From NCBI GenBank assembly GCA_013361525.1, contig JABFXY010000184.1, positions 1 to 46,515 of the forward strand: a DNA stretch of 46,515 nt. The letters run 5' to 3'. Within the stretch, counting starts at the first letter, position 1. Each line of letters opens with the position of its first letter. Below the pieces are notes generated by a model. That model had not been told where the DNA came from and made no database searches. It was given only the letters and a program-made list of their open reading frames with translations. Positions 9,192-17,118 of this stretch are shown in pieces. The DNA comes from Polyangiaceae bacterium. Lineage in GTDB: Bacteria; Myxococcota_A; Polyangia; Polyangiales; Polyangiaceae. The translations under genes and the position numbers were made by a program.

Positions 9192-9596
9192 TTACTTCGA
9201 CGGGATGCGCGCGTTCATCCAGGCGACGATATCGTCGAGGATGGCCTCCATGCCGACGTCGTTCAAGAGATCGTGCGCGTAGTCTTGGCCGGAGTTGGGA
9301 CGTGAGTGCTGCGCCCCGCCGTGCCTCCTGCGCGGCGGCGTGGTTGTAGAGCGGGGCGAACGAATCGGGGAGATTTGCAATATCCCCGGGCGATTCGTTC
9401 GCATTCGCAGGCCCACGCACGTCCGTCGCCACCATGTTTCGAGCACTTCGGAGGTCGAGGCGTACTCGATACGCCGTTCGCGACGCAAAGCCGCGAATGG
9501 ATCGGGGAGGGATACCGCAACTGCCGGCCATTCATTCGCCCGCCGCCCGACGCGGATCGCCCTCACAGCCGCTCTGCCACAGACCCGGACTGCCAC
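9192..9596 (-). pseudogene. Frameshifted remnant, possibly alpha/beta hydrolase
   Basis: No single minus-strand frame is convincing, but coding-like peptides with G/C-rich third positions lie in succession in different frames: LPDPFAALRRERRIEYAS and VLETWW (frame ending at 9192), NMVATDVRGPANANESPG to LPDSFAPLYNHAAAQEA (a second frame), then back to the first frame for SGQDYAHDLLNDVG, ILDDIVAWMNARIPSK and a TAA. The last stretch resembles the C-terminal helix of an alpha/beta hydrolase. I infer a gene decayed by at least two frameshifts; its 5' end is not recognisable. The rest of the gap to 9737 shows nothing I can support. Confidence 0.42.
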
Positions 9597-9737
9597 GTAT
9601 CAGCCGCCGCCACCGCCAGGAGTCGTTGCCTCGACGAGCTCGCCGCGCGCGCAATCGCCGTGTTGAACGCGACCCTTGATCCATCTTGAACAACCGAGAC
9701 CCGCGCGTCGCGCATCTAGGCGGTAGTCTGCCCGACG

Positions 9738-10784
9738 ATGCTCAAGCGCGCCCTCATCGTCATGTTCCTAACGGGGTGTGCCGCACAGGTCGACGTCGAG
9801 TCCGAGCCGGACCCTGACGATGATGACCCTGCCGTCGATCCGCCTGCGTGCGAAACCATCTATCTCGCAGGCGACGGCAATGGCGCTCGCGACGTCGCTT
9901 TGGACGAGACGCATGCGTATTGGACCGACGGCTGGGCGATCTTCTCGGCCTCAATCGCCACCGGCGAAGCCTCGAAACTGTTCGAAGGTGCTTGGACAGG
10001 GCGTTTTATCGCTATCGACGATAGCTACGTCTACTCGGCTACCGAGGATGACGGTGACGGGACGCGGGGGGCGCTGTTCCGGATACCGAAGGGTGGCGGA
10101 CCTCGCGAGGAGATCGGGACCGGGATTGTCCTCCCCATCGGGCTCGAGGTCTCTGCAGGAGAGGTATTCGTCCTAGACATCGGCGCCCACCTGTCGACGG
10201 GTGACCCGGAGCCCACAAGCGGCCGAATCCTCCGTTGGAACGAAGCAACAGACCTCGTCCCGATGGTTGAGGGCATCCAGGGATACGTCGGCGAGCTCAT
10301 GGTCGACGCGCACGACGTTATGGTTCGGCGCGAGTCGGCGACGCAGCGCACGGATCTGCTCATGGTGTCGCGAGCGGACGGCGCAATGACGGTGCGTTCC
10401 ATCCTGGGCGATCGGATGGCGCTCGCGGCCGATTCCATCTTGCTTACGCAGGATACGACCTCTGGTTGGAGCATCGTTCGTCATCAACGAGCGAGCGGCG
10501 GGAACACGCTCCTTGGAACGGTTGCAGGCTCGCGCCCACTACGCCGTATCCTCGCGACAGACGACCACGCGTACTTCGCGTTGAACAACGAGTCCTATGA
10601 GTGGTGGGATGGTCGACCGCAGGTCATCCGAATGGCGCTCGATAGCGGCATCGTGGAGCACCTGCCGTATGACGAGGTCGAGGGGACGCTCACCGCGCAC
10701 GCCACCAATCATCAGTTTGTGGCGTTCGGACGCACGCAGGCGTTCAAGCCTGCCGACCACGAAGTCGTCCTCTTCTGCCGCTGA
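9738..10784 (+). CDS. Lipoprotein, beta-propeller-like (paralog A)
   Basis: 348 aa predicted outer-membrane or periplasmic lipoprotein. A short signal peptide ends in the lipobox LTGC (Cys14), followed by an acidic linker rich in Asp and Pro. The mature part repeats short blocks (VALDETHAYWTDG, IAIDDSYVYSA, LEVSAGEVFVLD, IRMALDSGIVEHL) that look like blades of a six-bladed propeller as in 'DUF5050/TolB-like' surface proteins; I infer the fold from pattern only. The next gene encodes a full-length paralog with the same blocks in the same order, so the pair arose by tandem duplication. Function unknown. Confidence 0.85.
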   Translation: MLKRALIVMFLTGCAAQVDVESEPDPDDDDPAVDPPACETIYLAGDGNGARDVALDETHAYWTDGWAIFSASIATGEASKLFEGAWTGRFIAIDDSYVYSATEDDGDGTRGALFRIPKGGGPREEIGTGIVLPIGLEVSAGEVFVLDIGAHLSTGDPEPTSGRILRWNEATDLVPMVEGIQGYVGELMVDAHDVMVRRESATQRTDLLMVSRADGAMTVRSILGDRMALAADSILLTQDTTSGWSIVRHQRASGGNTLLGTVAGSRPLRRILATDDHAYFALNNESYEWWDGRPQVIRMALDSGIVEHLPYDEVEGTLTAHATNHQFVAFGRTQAFKPADHEVVLFCR

Positions 10785-10880
10785 TCCGTAACCGGCCAGT
10801 CGCCCGCTTAGAACGCCTGCTGTCCGATTACAGAAAGCACACTTGGGCACCTCGGAATGCTCGTACGATGACGAGCCTCC

Positions 10881-11936
10881 ATGCGCATCACCGCAGTACT
10901 CCTCCTCGCCCTAACCAGTTGTGCGGCTACCGTGGAGGTCGAGGACGACGGTGACGTATCGCCCGCCGACGAGCCGCCTGCTTGTGAGGCGCTGACGTTG
11001 GTCGGTGACGGCGATGGCGCGTACGACGTCGCGCTCGACGAGACGCGGGCGTTTTGGACCGACGGCTCGAACGTGTTCGCGGCTTCGCTCGCAACGGGGG
11101 AGGCGGAGCGTCGAGTCGAGAATGGCGGGTGGATTCGGTACCTCGCGATCGACGACTCCTACGTTTACGCGGTCGACGACGAGCCGGAAGGGGTTGATGG
11201 CGGCGTGCTGTTCCGCTTTCCGAAGGCCGGCGGCACGCGGGAGGATCTCGGGGCGGGCATCGCGCACGCTGCTGGGCTCGAGGTCGCCGGGGGCGAGGTG
11301 TTCGTTCTCGATATGGGCCGCGGCGCGGAAGGGCTCGACGAGCCCGAGCCGCGCGACGCTCGCATCTGGCGATGGTCTCCCGCGACCGGCCTCGCGGCTG
11401 TCGCCGAGCGCCTCGAGGGTTACGTCGGCAATCTGATGGTCGACGGCTCGGACATCATCCTGCGAAGCGCGCGGCTCGAGCCGGCGCGAACCGAGCTCGT
11501 GGTCGTGTCGCGTGCATCGGGCGCGATCGAGACGCGTCCGTTCGAGGGCGACGTGATGGCGCTCTCCGGCGATTCGATCGTCTCGGCGGACTCTGGACCC
11601 AATGGCTGGAGCGTCTCGAGCTACGAGCGTGCAACCAAGGGCGGCTCGCTCATCGGAACGCTCAAGGCCCCTGAGGGGATGTTGGCACTCGTGACGGCCG
11701 GAGACGATGCCTACTTCGCAGTGAATACCGTCGTGTACGGATACGAAGACTATGAGGCGGCGCCTCAGGTCTACCGAATGGATCTCGGTACCGGCGCCGT
11801 CGTTCAATTCCCGTATGCCGAGGTTATCGGTGATCTGACCGCGCGCGCCGCGAATGACGTGCATGTGGCCTTCGGTCGCACCCACGTCGAGAGCTCGGAT
11901 CCCTTCGACGCCGACGTGATCCTCTTTTGCCAGTGA
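10881..11936 (+). CDS. Lipoprotein, beta-propeller-like (paralog B)
   Basis: 351 aa, collinear with the preceding gene along its whole length: lipobox LTSC (Cys14), acidic linker, PPACEALTLVGDGDGAYDVA, VALDETRAFWTDG, IDDSYVYAV, LEVAGGEVFVLDMG and a C-terminal VILFCQ that mirrors VVLFCR of paralog A. Start ATG 10881 gives the shared signal peptide. The 96-bp spacer allows either its own promoter or co-transcription. The terminal Cys and the Cys near the start of the mature domain are conserved in both copies and could form a disulfide closing the propeller. It converges on the AgmX/PglI gene with a 27-bp gap. Confidence 0.85.
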   Translation: MRITAVLLLALTSCAATVEVEDDGDVSPADEPPACEALTLVGDGDGAYDVALDETRAFWTDGSNVFAASLATGEAERRVENGGWIRYLAIDDSYVYAVDDEPEGVDGGVLFRFPKAGGTREDLGAGIAHAAGLEVAGGEVFVLDMGRGAEGLDEPEPRDARIWRWSPATGLAAVAERLEGYVGNLMVDGSDIILRSARLEPARTELVVVSRASGAIETRPFEGDVMALSGDSIVSADSGPNGWSVSSYERATKGGSLIGTLKAPEGMLALVTAGDDAYFAVNTVVYGYEDYEAAPQVYRMDLGTGAVVQFPYAEVIGDLTARAANDVHVAFGRTHVESSDPFDADVILFCQ

Positions 11937-11941
11937 CCGAG

Positions 11942-11957
11942 CGCGGGTCGATCCGCG
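11942..11957. terminator. Short hairpin in convergent gap
   Basis: CGCGG and CCGCG with a 6-nt loop lie in the 27-bp gap between two converging genes. The stem is only 5 bp and lacks a T-run, so it is a weak candidate terminator. Confidence 0.28.
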
Positions 11958-11963
11958 ATCAGC

Positions 11964-13004
11964 TCACGCGCCCTTCACGAGCTCGTCGAGCAGCGCTTTC
12001 GCCGCGGCCTTGTCCTCGCTCTCCACCGCGAGGAAGAAGTTGCCCGTTTGGCGAACGCTCGCGACGGACTTCAGCCGCTCGAGCTCCGTTTCCGGCAGCG
12101 CATTCGCCCCCGCCGACGCGGGGACGAACGTGACCGTAAAGGTCTTATCGCCCTTCTTGACGGTAAACACCGTCACGGCGACCGTGTTCGTGAGCAATTG
12201 GCTCGTTATGTCCGTGTAACCCGCATCGCGCAGCGCTTTTTCGACGTCCGCGCTCGTCGCTTGATCGAGCGGTTTGCTCCCGATGGTCGGGCCGACCACG
12301 GCCGTCGACGTGCCCGTTGCGGCGCTCGCATCGTCGGCCGGCGTGAAGACAATCGGGTAGGACACTTTTACGACGCCCGCCTCCGGCTCCGGGAACGTGA
12401 GGGTCTCGAATGCCTTCGCGACGCACGACACGACCGATGCGTCGCTCATATCGCTGTTCGACCCGACGCCCGACACCTTGCCGTCGCGGCCGATCGTGAA
12501 GCTCACGGTGATCTTGCCGGCGAGCTTCGGGTCCTTCTTCAAGCCGGCTTCGTAACAAAGCCGATACCTCCCGAAGTTTTGGCGAACGATGCGCTGAATG
12601 ACCTCCGGGGGGAGGCGGCCGCTGACGCTCGTCGCGCCCATGCGCAGCGTCGGCGGCTTCGCGCGACCGGTTCCAGAGCCGAAGCCGGTCCCGGGAGCCC
12701 CGTCACGTTTCCACGGCTCGACGCCGCCCGTATTCAGCATGCCGATCATCCCGAACTCCAGCGCGTCACGGAGCGCGGCGCTTCGGGCCAATTCGTAGTC
12801 CGGATCACCCGGGCGTACGGTCTTCGTCGACGCCTGCGCCGATCCGGCGGGTGCCGCCGAAGCCGCCTCGGCCGCGCTGACCGTGGCGGTCGCCGTGGCG
12901 GTCGCGCTCGAGGCGCTTTCATCATCGTGCGTTCGCTTCGCGTCTTCCTTCGAAGAGCAGGACGCGACGGCGATGCACAATCCGATTCCAAGCGCACGTT
13001 GCAT
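11964..13004 (-). CDS. AgmX/PglI C-terminal domain lipoprotein
   Basis: 346 aa. Signal peptide with lipobox VASC (Cys16), then a low-complexity Ser/Ala/Thr linker to about residue 60. Residues ~130-225 (LPPEVIQRIVRQNFGRYRLCYE, GKITVSFTIGRDGKVSGV, VVSCVAKAFETLTFPEP, VSYPIVF) match the AgmX/PglI C-terminal, TonB-C-like domain that is widespread in myxobacteria and often linked to gliding or envelope energy transduction. The two internal Cys could form a disulfide. A further C-terminal domain (~245-346, DVEKALRDAGYTDI, LKSVASVRQTGNFFLAVES) is unassigned. As a lipoprotein without the usual N-terminal membrane anchor, it is more likely an envelope binding protein than a TonB energiser. Confidence 0.86.
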   Translation of the reverse strand: MQRALGIGLCIAVASCSSKEDAKRTHDDESASSATATATATVSAAEAASAAPAGSAQASTKTVRPGDPDYELARSAALRDALEFGMIGMLNTGGVEPWKRDGAPGTGFGSGTGRAKPPTLRMGATSVSGRLPPEVIQRIVRQNFGRYRLCYEAGLKKDPKLAGKITVSFTIGRDGKVSGVGSNSDMSDASVVSCVAKAFETLTFPEPEAGVVKVSYPIVFTPADDASAATGTSTAVVGPTIGSKPLDQATSADVEKALRDAGYTDITSQLLTNTVAVTVFTVKKGDKTFTVTFVPASAGANALPETELERLKSVASVRQTGNFFLAVESEDKAAAKALLDELVKGA

Positions 13005-13095
13005 GGGCCAATCCTATGGCAGGACCGAGCGACGCGGGACGTCGAGGAATGACCTCGGCGGAGCTCGGACCCCGGGGATGTTTCTGTGTTCGTCC

Positions 13096-13134
13096 AAAAG
13101 CGTGTGGTAAACGTGATGTTTACTACACGCTTTT
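13096..13134. repeat. Dispersed palindromic element, copy 1 (terminator-like)
   Basis: Arms AAAAGCGTGTGGTAAAC (13096-13112) and its near-perfect complement (13118-13134, one mismatch) flank a 5-nt loop GTGAT. The element lies 56 nt 3' of the dioxygenase that ends the MNIO operon and ends in TTTT on that transcript, so it can act as an intrinsic terminator. Two further near-identical copies lie at 24637 and 41703. Confidence 0.88.
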
Positions 13135-13190
13135 CCCGTGTGAGAGACCCCACGAACCCCCCGGGTTTCACTCGGCTGGGCCCGGAGATC

Positions 13191-14087
13191 TCACTCAGCC
13201 GCACTCGAGACCGTCACATCCCTCAAATCGCCAAGCTGCTCACGCGCCACTTCGAATAACGCGTCCCTCAAAGCATAGAGTCGGGGCTCAGCGACGCCGC
13301 TTTTGCGGGCGAGCGCGCCGGGCGAGACCCCCGCGACCATGCGCGTGACGAGCTCGACGTCGCGTTCGGTCGGCTCGATGTGCGCAGCCCTGGACACGGG
13401 CAATTCCCGTGCGCGTGAGCGAATCGAAGCCGGCACCGCGCGCGCCCGTCGCAACCACACGAGGAAGCGAACGAGCTCGCGACGGGGATCGGAAAATGCC
13501 GTCCGCCCGTGGAGAACACGGTGATTGTCTGCGACGAGGATTTCGCCTGCTCGGAGGTCGATGCGCGCGGGCGGGTGCGCTTCGAGCTGGGCCATTACCT
13601 TGCTGAACAGCGGGTCGTTCGGGGCAGGGCGCGGCGCGTGCAGAAATGCGATGTGCTCGCCGAATCGCGCAATGGTCGGCGCGACGACCATTCCCGCGAT
13701 GAAGGGGAAGGCGCGCGGAACTTCGAATACCGCGGAATAGAGGGCACGGTCGTGTTGCTCGAGGGCTTCGACGACGAGCCTGCTGTCGAGCAGCAACGAT
13801 GTGCCGCCGCTCGTCGCCGGCTGCACGCACACGAGGACTTGAAGGTCAGCGGGCCTCCCTCGAAAGAGCTGCAAATCGTTGTGGAGCGGCGTAGGGCCAT
13901 TGGTCGATGCGAAGGAGCGACCCTCGGGCACCGCTCGAATGACCTGCCGCTCGACCATCAGCGGGGGCTCGCCGGAAAGCTGTTCTGCGAATTGCCAGGG
14001 GCGCGCGAGGTCCGATGGCGTGAGCGCCCCGGCCGGCAAGACGAAGTAGCCCGTCTTCGCGAGTCTGGCTTCGAGCGCACTATGCAT
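13191..14087 (-). CDS. TauD/TfdA-family Fe(II)/2-oxoglutarate dioxygenase
   Basis: 298 aa. ATG 14087 overlaps the stop of the preceding gene by 8 bases; the open frame upstream is that gene's sequence read in another frame. The facial-triad residues are visible: His69 and Asp71 in PLHNDLQ, His193 in NHRVLHGRTAF, and a likely 2OG-binding Arg (Arg203) in PRRELVRF. The family hydroxylates or otherwise oxidises C-H bonds of small molecules or amino-acid residues using O2 and 2-oxoglutarate. The ~70-residue C-terminal tail beyond the core is predicted helical and unusual. As last gene of the MNIO operon it is a plausible tailoring oxidase; the substrate is inferred, not shown. Confidence 0.88.
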   Translation of the reverse strand: MHSALEARLAKTGYFVLPAGALTPSDLARPWQFAEQLSGEPPLMVERQVIRAVPEGRSFASTNGPTPLHNDLQLFRGRPADLQVLVCVQPATSGGTSLLLDSRLVVEALEQHDRALYSAVFEVPRAFPFIAGMVVAPTIARFGEHIAFLHAPRPAPNDPLFSKVMAQLEAHPPARIDLRAGEILVADNHRVLHGRTAFSDPRRELVRFLVWLRRARAVPASIRSRARELPVSRAAHIEPTERDVELVTRMVAGVSPGALARKSGVAEPRLYALRDALFEVAREQLGDLRDVTVSSAAE

Positions 14088-15363
14088 GGTCCGCACCGTT
14101 CTCGAGGCGTCCGAGCGCATCCAGGGTTCGTACGACGAATGGCCGGTCGAGCGCGCTGCGCGGCGCAGGGAAAAGGTCTGCGAGCGGTGCGCCGTCGGCA
14201 ATACGCAGCTGCTTTCCAATCGTCGCGATCGAAAACACCGCAGGCACGGCGTGGAACACGTCGGTTCGGACCACGCCGCGAAGGACGTCGTGATCGAAGC
14301 CGATACGCCCCTCGACGAGCGTGGACCACCCCGGTGGTGTCGCGATGAGCGCCGGCGGCTTTACGAAGAAGTGAGGCTCCCCGCGTGGGTGCGGTGTCAC
14401 GTACTTCGCCAGGTACAAGAGCGCGCCTTGGAACACGTTGTCTTCGCGCAATGGGCCGTCGAGGACCGGCGCCCACGCGTCGCGAATCGCGGTCTCGATC
14501 GTCGCGAGGCGGTCCCGCGGTAGATCTACGCTGACGTTGCTTCCGTCGAATCGAAAAGAGAGCGGCAATCCAGCGCGCACGACGAGGCGGTCTTCCGCAA
14601 TCTCGACTTGTCGCGGCCCCGCTTCGACGACCTCCGTCACGCCGGTGATCTCTGCCGGTTTGTGGCGCGTCACGAGCTTTCGATACTTCCGTGTCGCCCC
14701 GCGCTCTTTGGATTCGAAATAGCCTTTGTCGTAGAAGTGTACGTGCGCGCGCGCGACCTCGGGCGCTTCGTGCAATCGCCGATACCGCGCGTCGAAATGG
14801 TCGGGGAGGGGAATGACGGTTGCGATTTCGCCGTCGAGCACGATCGACGATGCCTCGTCTTCGATCACGAGCGAGAGCACGACGGGACGGTAGCCGGAGG
14901 CGTGATCGATGAAACGCTCTTCGACGCGGAAAGAGCGCGGGCGGCGATTCGCGGTGGACGATACCCGCAGGCGCACTCCCGCCGGCACGCGCGCGACGAG
15001 GCCGGTGAAGAGCTCGATTCGTTTGCGCCGGAGTGAGACGGGACCATTCGCGAACGCGTCGGCAAGGCCGTCCGTTCCCATGCCGAGCGGCCCCATCATC
15101 GGCAAGGCTCCGCGCGTGCGTAATGTTATGGCGTCGCGTCCCACAAAGCGCTCGATCTTGAGACCGCCGAGCGACCGGACGAGTTCAATTCGCTGGGCGA
15201 GGATGAGCTCGCGCCCAATAGCGTTGCCTTCGAGAAGCGGCGTGCAGGCTTGCGCCGCGCGCAGCGGCACGGAACCGCCGAGTGTGGCCGACCGCTGCAC
15301 GAGCCGAACGAAGCCGCCGAGGACGTCGACGATTTCGATCGGCGCGCCGGAGGCGGTATCCAC
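14080..15363 (-). CDS. Conserved-looking protein of unknown family in the MNIO operon
   Basis: 427 aa if started at GTG 15363, only 7 nt after the stop of the TIGR04222 gene; several GTGs further upstream lie inside the Gly-Cys tail sequence read in another frame and are unlikely. No signal peptide or clear membrane segment. Notable segments are GRELILAQRIELVRSLGG, YRPVVLSLVIEDEASS, LPDHFDARYRRLHEAPEV, HVHFYDKGYFESKERGATRKY, the His/Pro-rich YVTPHPRGEPHFFVKPPA, and FHAVPAVFSIATIGKQL. The clustered His/Asp residues suggest a metal or cofactor site, but I recognise no family. It overlaps the dioxygenase gene, so the two are likely made together. Confidence 0.78.
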   Translation of the reverse strand: MDTASGAPIEIVDVLGGFVRLVQRSATLGGSVPLRAAQACTPLLEGNAIGRELILAQRIELVRSLGGLKIERFVGRDAITLRTRGALPMMGPLGMGTDGLADAFANGPVSLRRKRIELFTGLVARVPAGVRLRVSSTANRRPRSFRVEERFIDHASGYRPVVLSLVIEDEASSIVLDGEIATVIPLPDHFDARYRRLHEAPEVARAHVHFYDKGYFESKERGATRKYRKLVTRHKPAEITGVTEVVEAGPRQVEIAEDRLVVRAGLPLSFRFDGSNVSVDLPRDRLATIETAIRDAWAPVLDGPLREDNVFQGALLYLAKYVTPHPRGEPHFFVKPPALIATPPGWSTLVEGRIGFDHDVLRGVVRTDVFHAVPAVFSIATIGKQLRIADGAPLADLFPAPRSALDRPFVVRTLDALGRLENGADHA

Positions 15364-15370
15364 GCTCGAA

Positions 15371-16375
15371 TCAGCTGCAACCGCCGCCACCACCACAGCC
15401 GCCACCACCTCCACAACCACCGCCGCCGCCGCAACCTCCCCCTCCGCTGCTGGAGCTGGAGCTGCATGAATAGGAGCTCGTTGACGAGGTGTGCTCCGGC
15501 CTCGCGAAGAGCTCCGTGAAGAGCACGAACGCCGGCAGCGCAACGAGCGCCGTGGTCCCGTGTGCAGCGACTGCCAGGCCGACTTCATTGGGGTGAGCAC
15601 GCCGGCCGCTCGCGACGTCAGCGCGCAGGGTGGTCGTGGCGTCGCCGAGCCACTTCAGATACTCGCCGCCATAGACGGACGACTGCTCCCCAGCGCCTCT
15701 CCAGACGATACCGGTGAGGCCCATGGCGAACATCATCACGATGAGGAATACCGGCGCCGGTGCGTTCGGCCCCGAGCGAGCGATGAGGCGTGCGACGCCG
15801 AGGCCCAGGCAAAGGACAATCGCGCCGAGCATGAACAGGCGATACTCGAAGGTCCTCGCTCGTGACCGGACGAGGCCGTGCTTCTCCGCGTCTTCCCTCA
15901 GCGCTTCGGTTCGCTGCATGGCGATGGCGAGCGCGGCCGCGTGCGGATTCGTCGGGTCCCTCCGAACGTCGAGCAGAAACGATTCGTACAACGGGTCGGC
16001 GGGCGGGTGCGCCACGACCTGAAAGCGGCGGGTCGTGGCGCCGGCCTCCTGAACGAGATGTTTCGCAGAAATGGCGACCGAGACGAGCGTATTGGCGACC
16101 TCACGTGCGCCGCCGCGGACGTGGGCAATGGTCCACAGCTCGTCACCCGTCGGGACATAGCCAATCGTCAGACGCCGGTGACCTGGAGCCCCTGGGGTTC
16201 GATAGGGGGTCGCGGCGCCAGGGCCGTCGACACGCTCGCGCTCCGCACGTGTGGCGCGTTGATGGCCGAATCGGCTCGTCATCCAATAGATGCCGATGCA
16301 CGCAAAGACATAACCCACACCCCAGTAATGGCCCGGAGGCAGGTTGAACGGCGGGAAGTCGAAGATGTTGTTCAC
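15371..16375 (-). CDS. TIGR04222-type membrane protein with Gly5-Cys tail
   Basis: 334 aa. GTG 16375 overlaps the NTase stop (GTGA), which fixes the start. An N-terminal membrane helix (YWGVGYVFACIGIYWM) is followed by a soluble domain with LTIGYVPTGDELWTIAHVRGG and VANTLVSVAISAKHLVQEAG, then at least two more membrane helices (FMLGAIVLCLGLGVARLIA; FLIVMMFAMGLTGIVW) and a hydrophobic segment near ALVALPAFVLFTELFA. This is the TIGR04222 domain architecture, known for a low-complexity Gly/Ser/Cys C-terminus. Here the tail is Tyr-Ser-Cys, six Ser, Gly4-Cys, then three exact Gly5-Cys units and a final Ser: five Cys in all, four spaced every six residues. It is the best candidate substrate of the MNIO enzyme. 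Confidence 0.9.
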   Translation of the reverse strand: MNNIFDFPPFNLPPGHYWGVGYVFACIGIYWMTSRFGHQRATRAERERVDGPGAATPYRTPGAPGHRRLTIGYVPTGDELWTIAHVRGGAREVANTLVSVAISAKHLVQEAGATTRRFQVVAHPPADPLYESFLLDVRRDPTNPHAAALAIAMQRTEALREDAEKHGLVRSRARTFEYRLFMLGAIVLCLGLGVARLIARSGPNAPAPVFLIVMMFAMGLTGIVWRGAGEQSSVYGGEYLKWLGDATTTLRADVASGRRAHPNEVGLAVAAHGTTALVALPAFVLFTELFARPEHTSSTSSYSCSSSSSSGGGGCGGGGGCGGGGGCGGGGGCS

Positions 16376-17112
16376 GGCGCCTTCCCCGGAGGCTCGTCGA
16401 TGTGGTCGATCGCCGCGTCGAGCAATGCGACGAGGGCCTTCATCGCTTCCTTCGGTGATTCGCGGAATCGAAGCAGCTGGCTGGTGTCGACGCCGAGGTG
16501 TTTGCCTGCGGCCGCGACGACGCTCTTCAGGTCGCGTTTGCTCTCGTGCCCCGAGCGCTGCAGCAGCGCAAACAGCGGGCTGCGGATCTGGCGAACCTTT
16601 CTCCCGATAAGCCCCTCGTAGCGCAGGAGCCCGGCCGTCGCGTCGGCGATCGCGATTCGGAGCCGAATGCGCGTCTCGCGAAGCTCTTGCTCGATGCGCA
16701 GGCGTCGATGGTCGTCCTCGATTCGTAGACCGCGAAATGGATTGTCGCCTCGCAGCGCTATCCCTTCGGCGCCGAGGTCTTCGAACAGGAGCGGAAACAC
16801 GTCGGCCGCGCGTGGGATTTCGCCCTTTCGCAAGAGCATGCATTCGATGCGCGCGGACGTGCGGGCGAGCGCGATGTCGTTGGCCACCCGTTCGAGGACC
16901 TCGATGGCGTCGTTCTCCAACACGACCACGAGGTCGACGTCGCTCGTCGCCTCGTCGTACCCGCCTCGTACCGTGCTTCCATGGGCAAGCACTGCGACCA
17001 ATTCGTCTTTGAGCTTCGTATCGAAGGACGCCAGCAATTGGTCCAGCGCGCGCTCCACACGATTCGGAAGTCCCAGCGTGCTCGTTTCCGTCCCCACTTT
17101 CGGATCTCCCAT
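16372..17112 (-). CDS. Nucleotidyltransferase-domain protein
   Basis: 246 aa. The N-terminal ~95 residues are a Pol-beta-type minimal nucleotidyltransferase: AHGSTVRGG (Gly45-Ser46), the acidic pair Asp58 and Asp60 in SDVDLVVV, and a third carboxylate candidate Glu90 in RIECMLL. Such enzymes move an AMP/NMP group from NTP to a protein, RNA or small molecule. The C-terminal ~150 residues are helical (RIAIADATAGLLRYEGLIGRK, DLKSVVAAAGKHLGV), resembling HEPN-like or substrate-binding bundles. No paired HEPN toxin gene is adjacent, so a simple MNT/HEPN toxin-antitoxin reading does not fit. It starts 6 nt after the MNIO stop and overlaps the TIGR04222 start. Confidence 0.88.
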   Translation of the reverse strand: MGDPKVGTETSTLGLPNRVERALDQLLASFDTKLKDELVAVLAHGSTVRGGYDEATSDVDLVVVLENDAIEVLERVANDIALARTSARIECMLLRKGEIPRAADVFPLLFEDLGAEGIALRGDNPFRGLRIEDDHRRLRIEQELRETRIRLRIAIADATAGLLRYEGLIGRKVRQIRSPLFALLQRSGHESKRDLKSVVAAAGKHLGVDTSQLLRFRESPKEAMKALVALLDAAIDHIDEPPGKAP

Positions 17113-17118
17113 TGCTTG

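Noticed and set aside
15360..15450. GC-rich (CCACCGCCG)n-like run as simple DNA repeat or sequencing artefact
   Set aside because: The run encodes an in-frame Gly5-Cys tail with varied Gly codons, matches TIGR04222 tails, and the frame stays open to a proper stop coupled to the next gene.
16372..17112. MNT/HEPN toxin-antitoxin module
   Set aside because: The NTase motif is present, but there is no adjacent HEPN gene and it is embedded in an operon of modifying enzymes.
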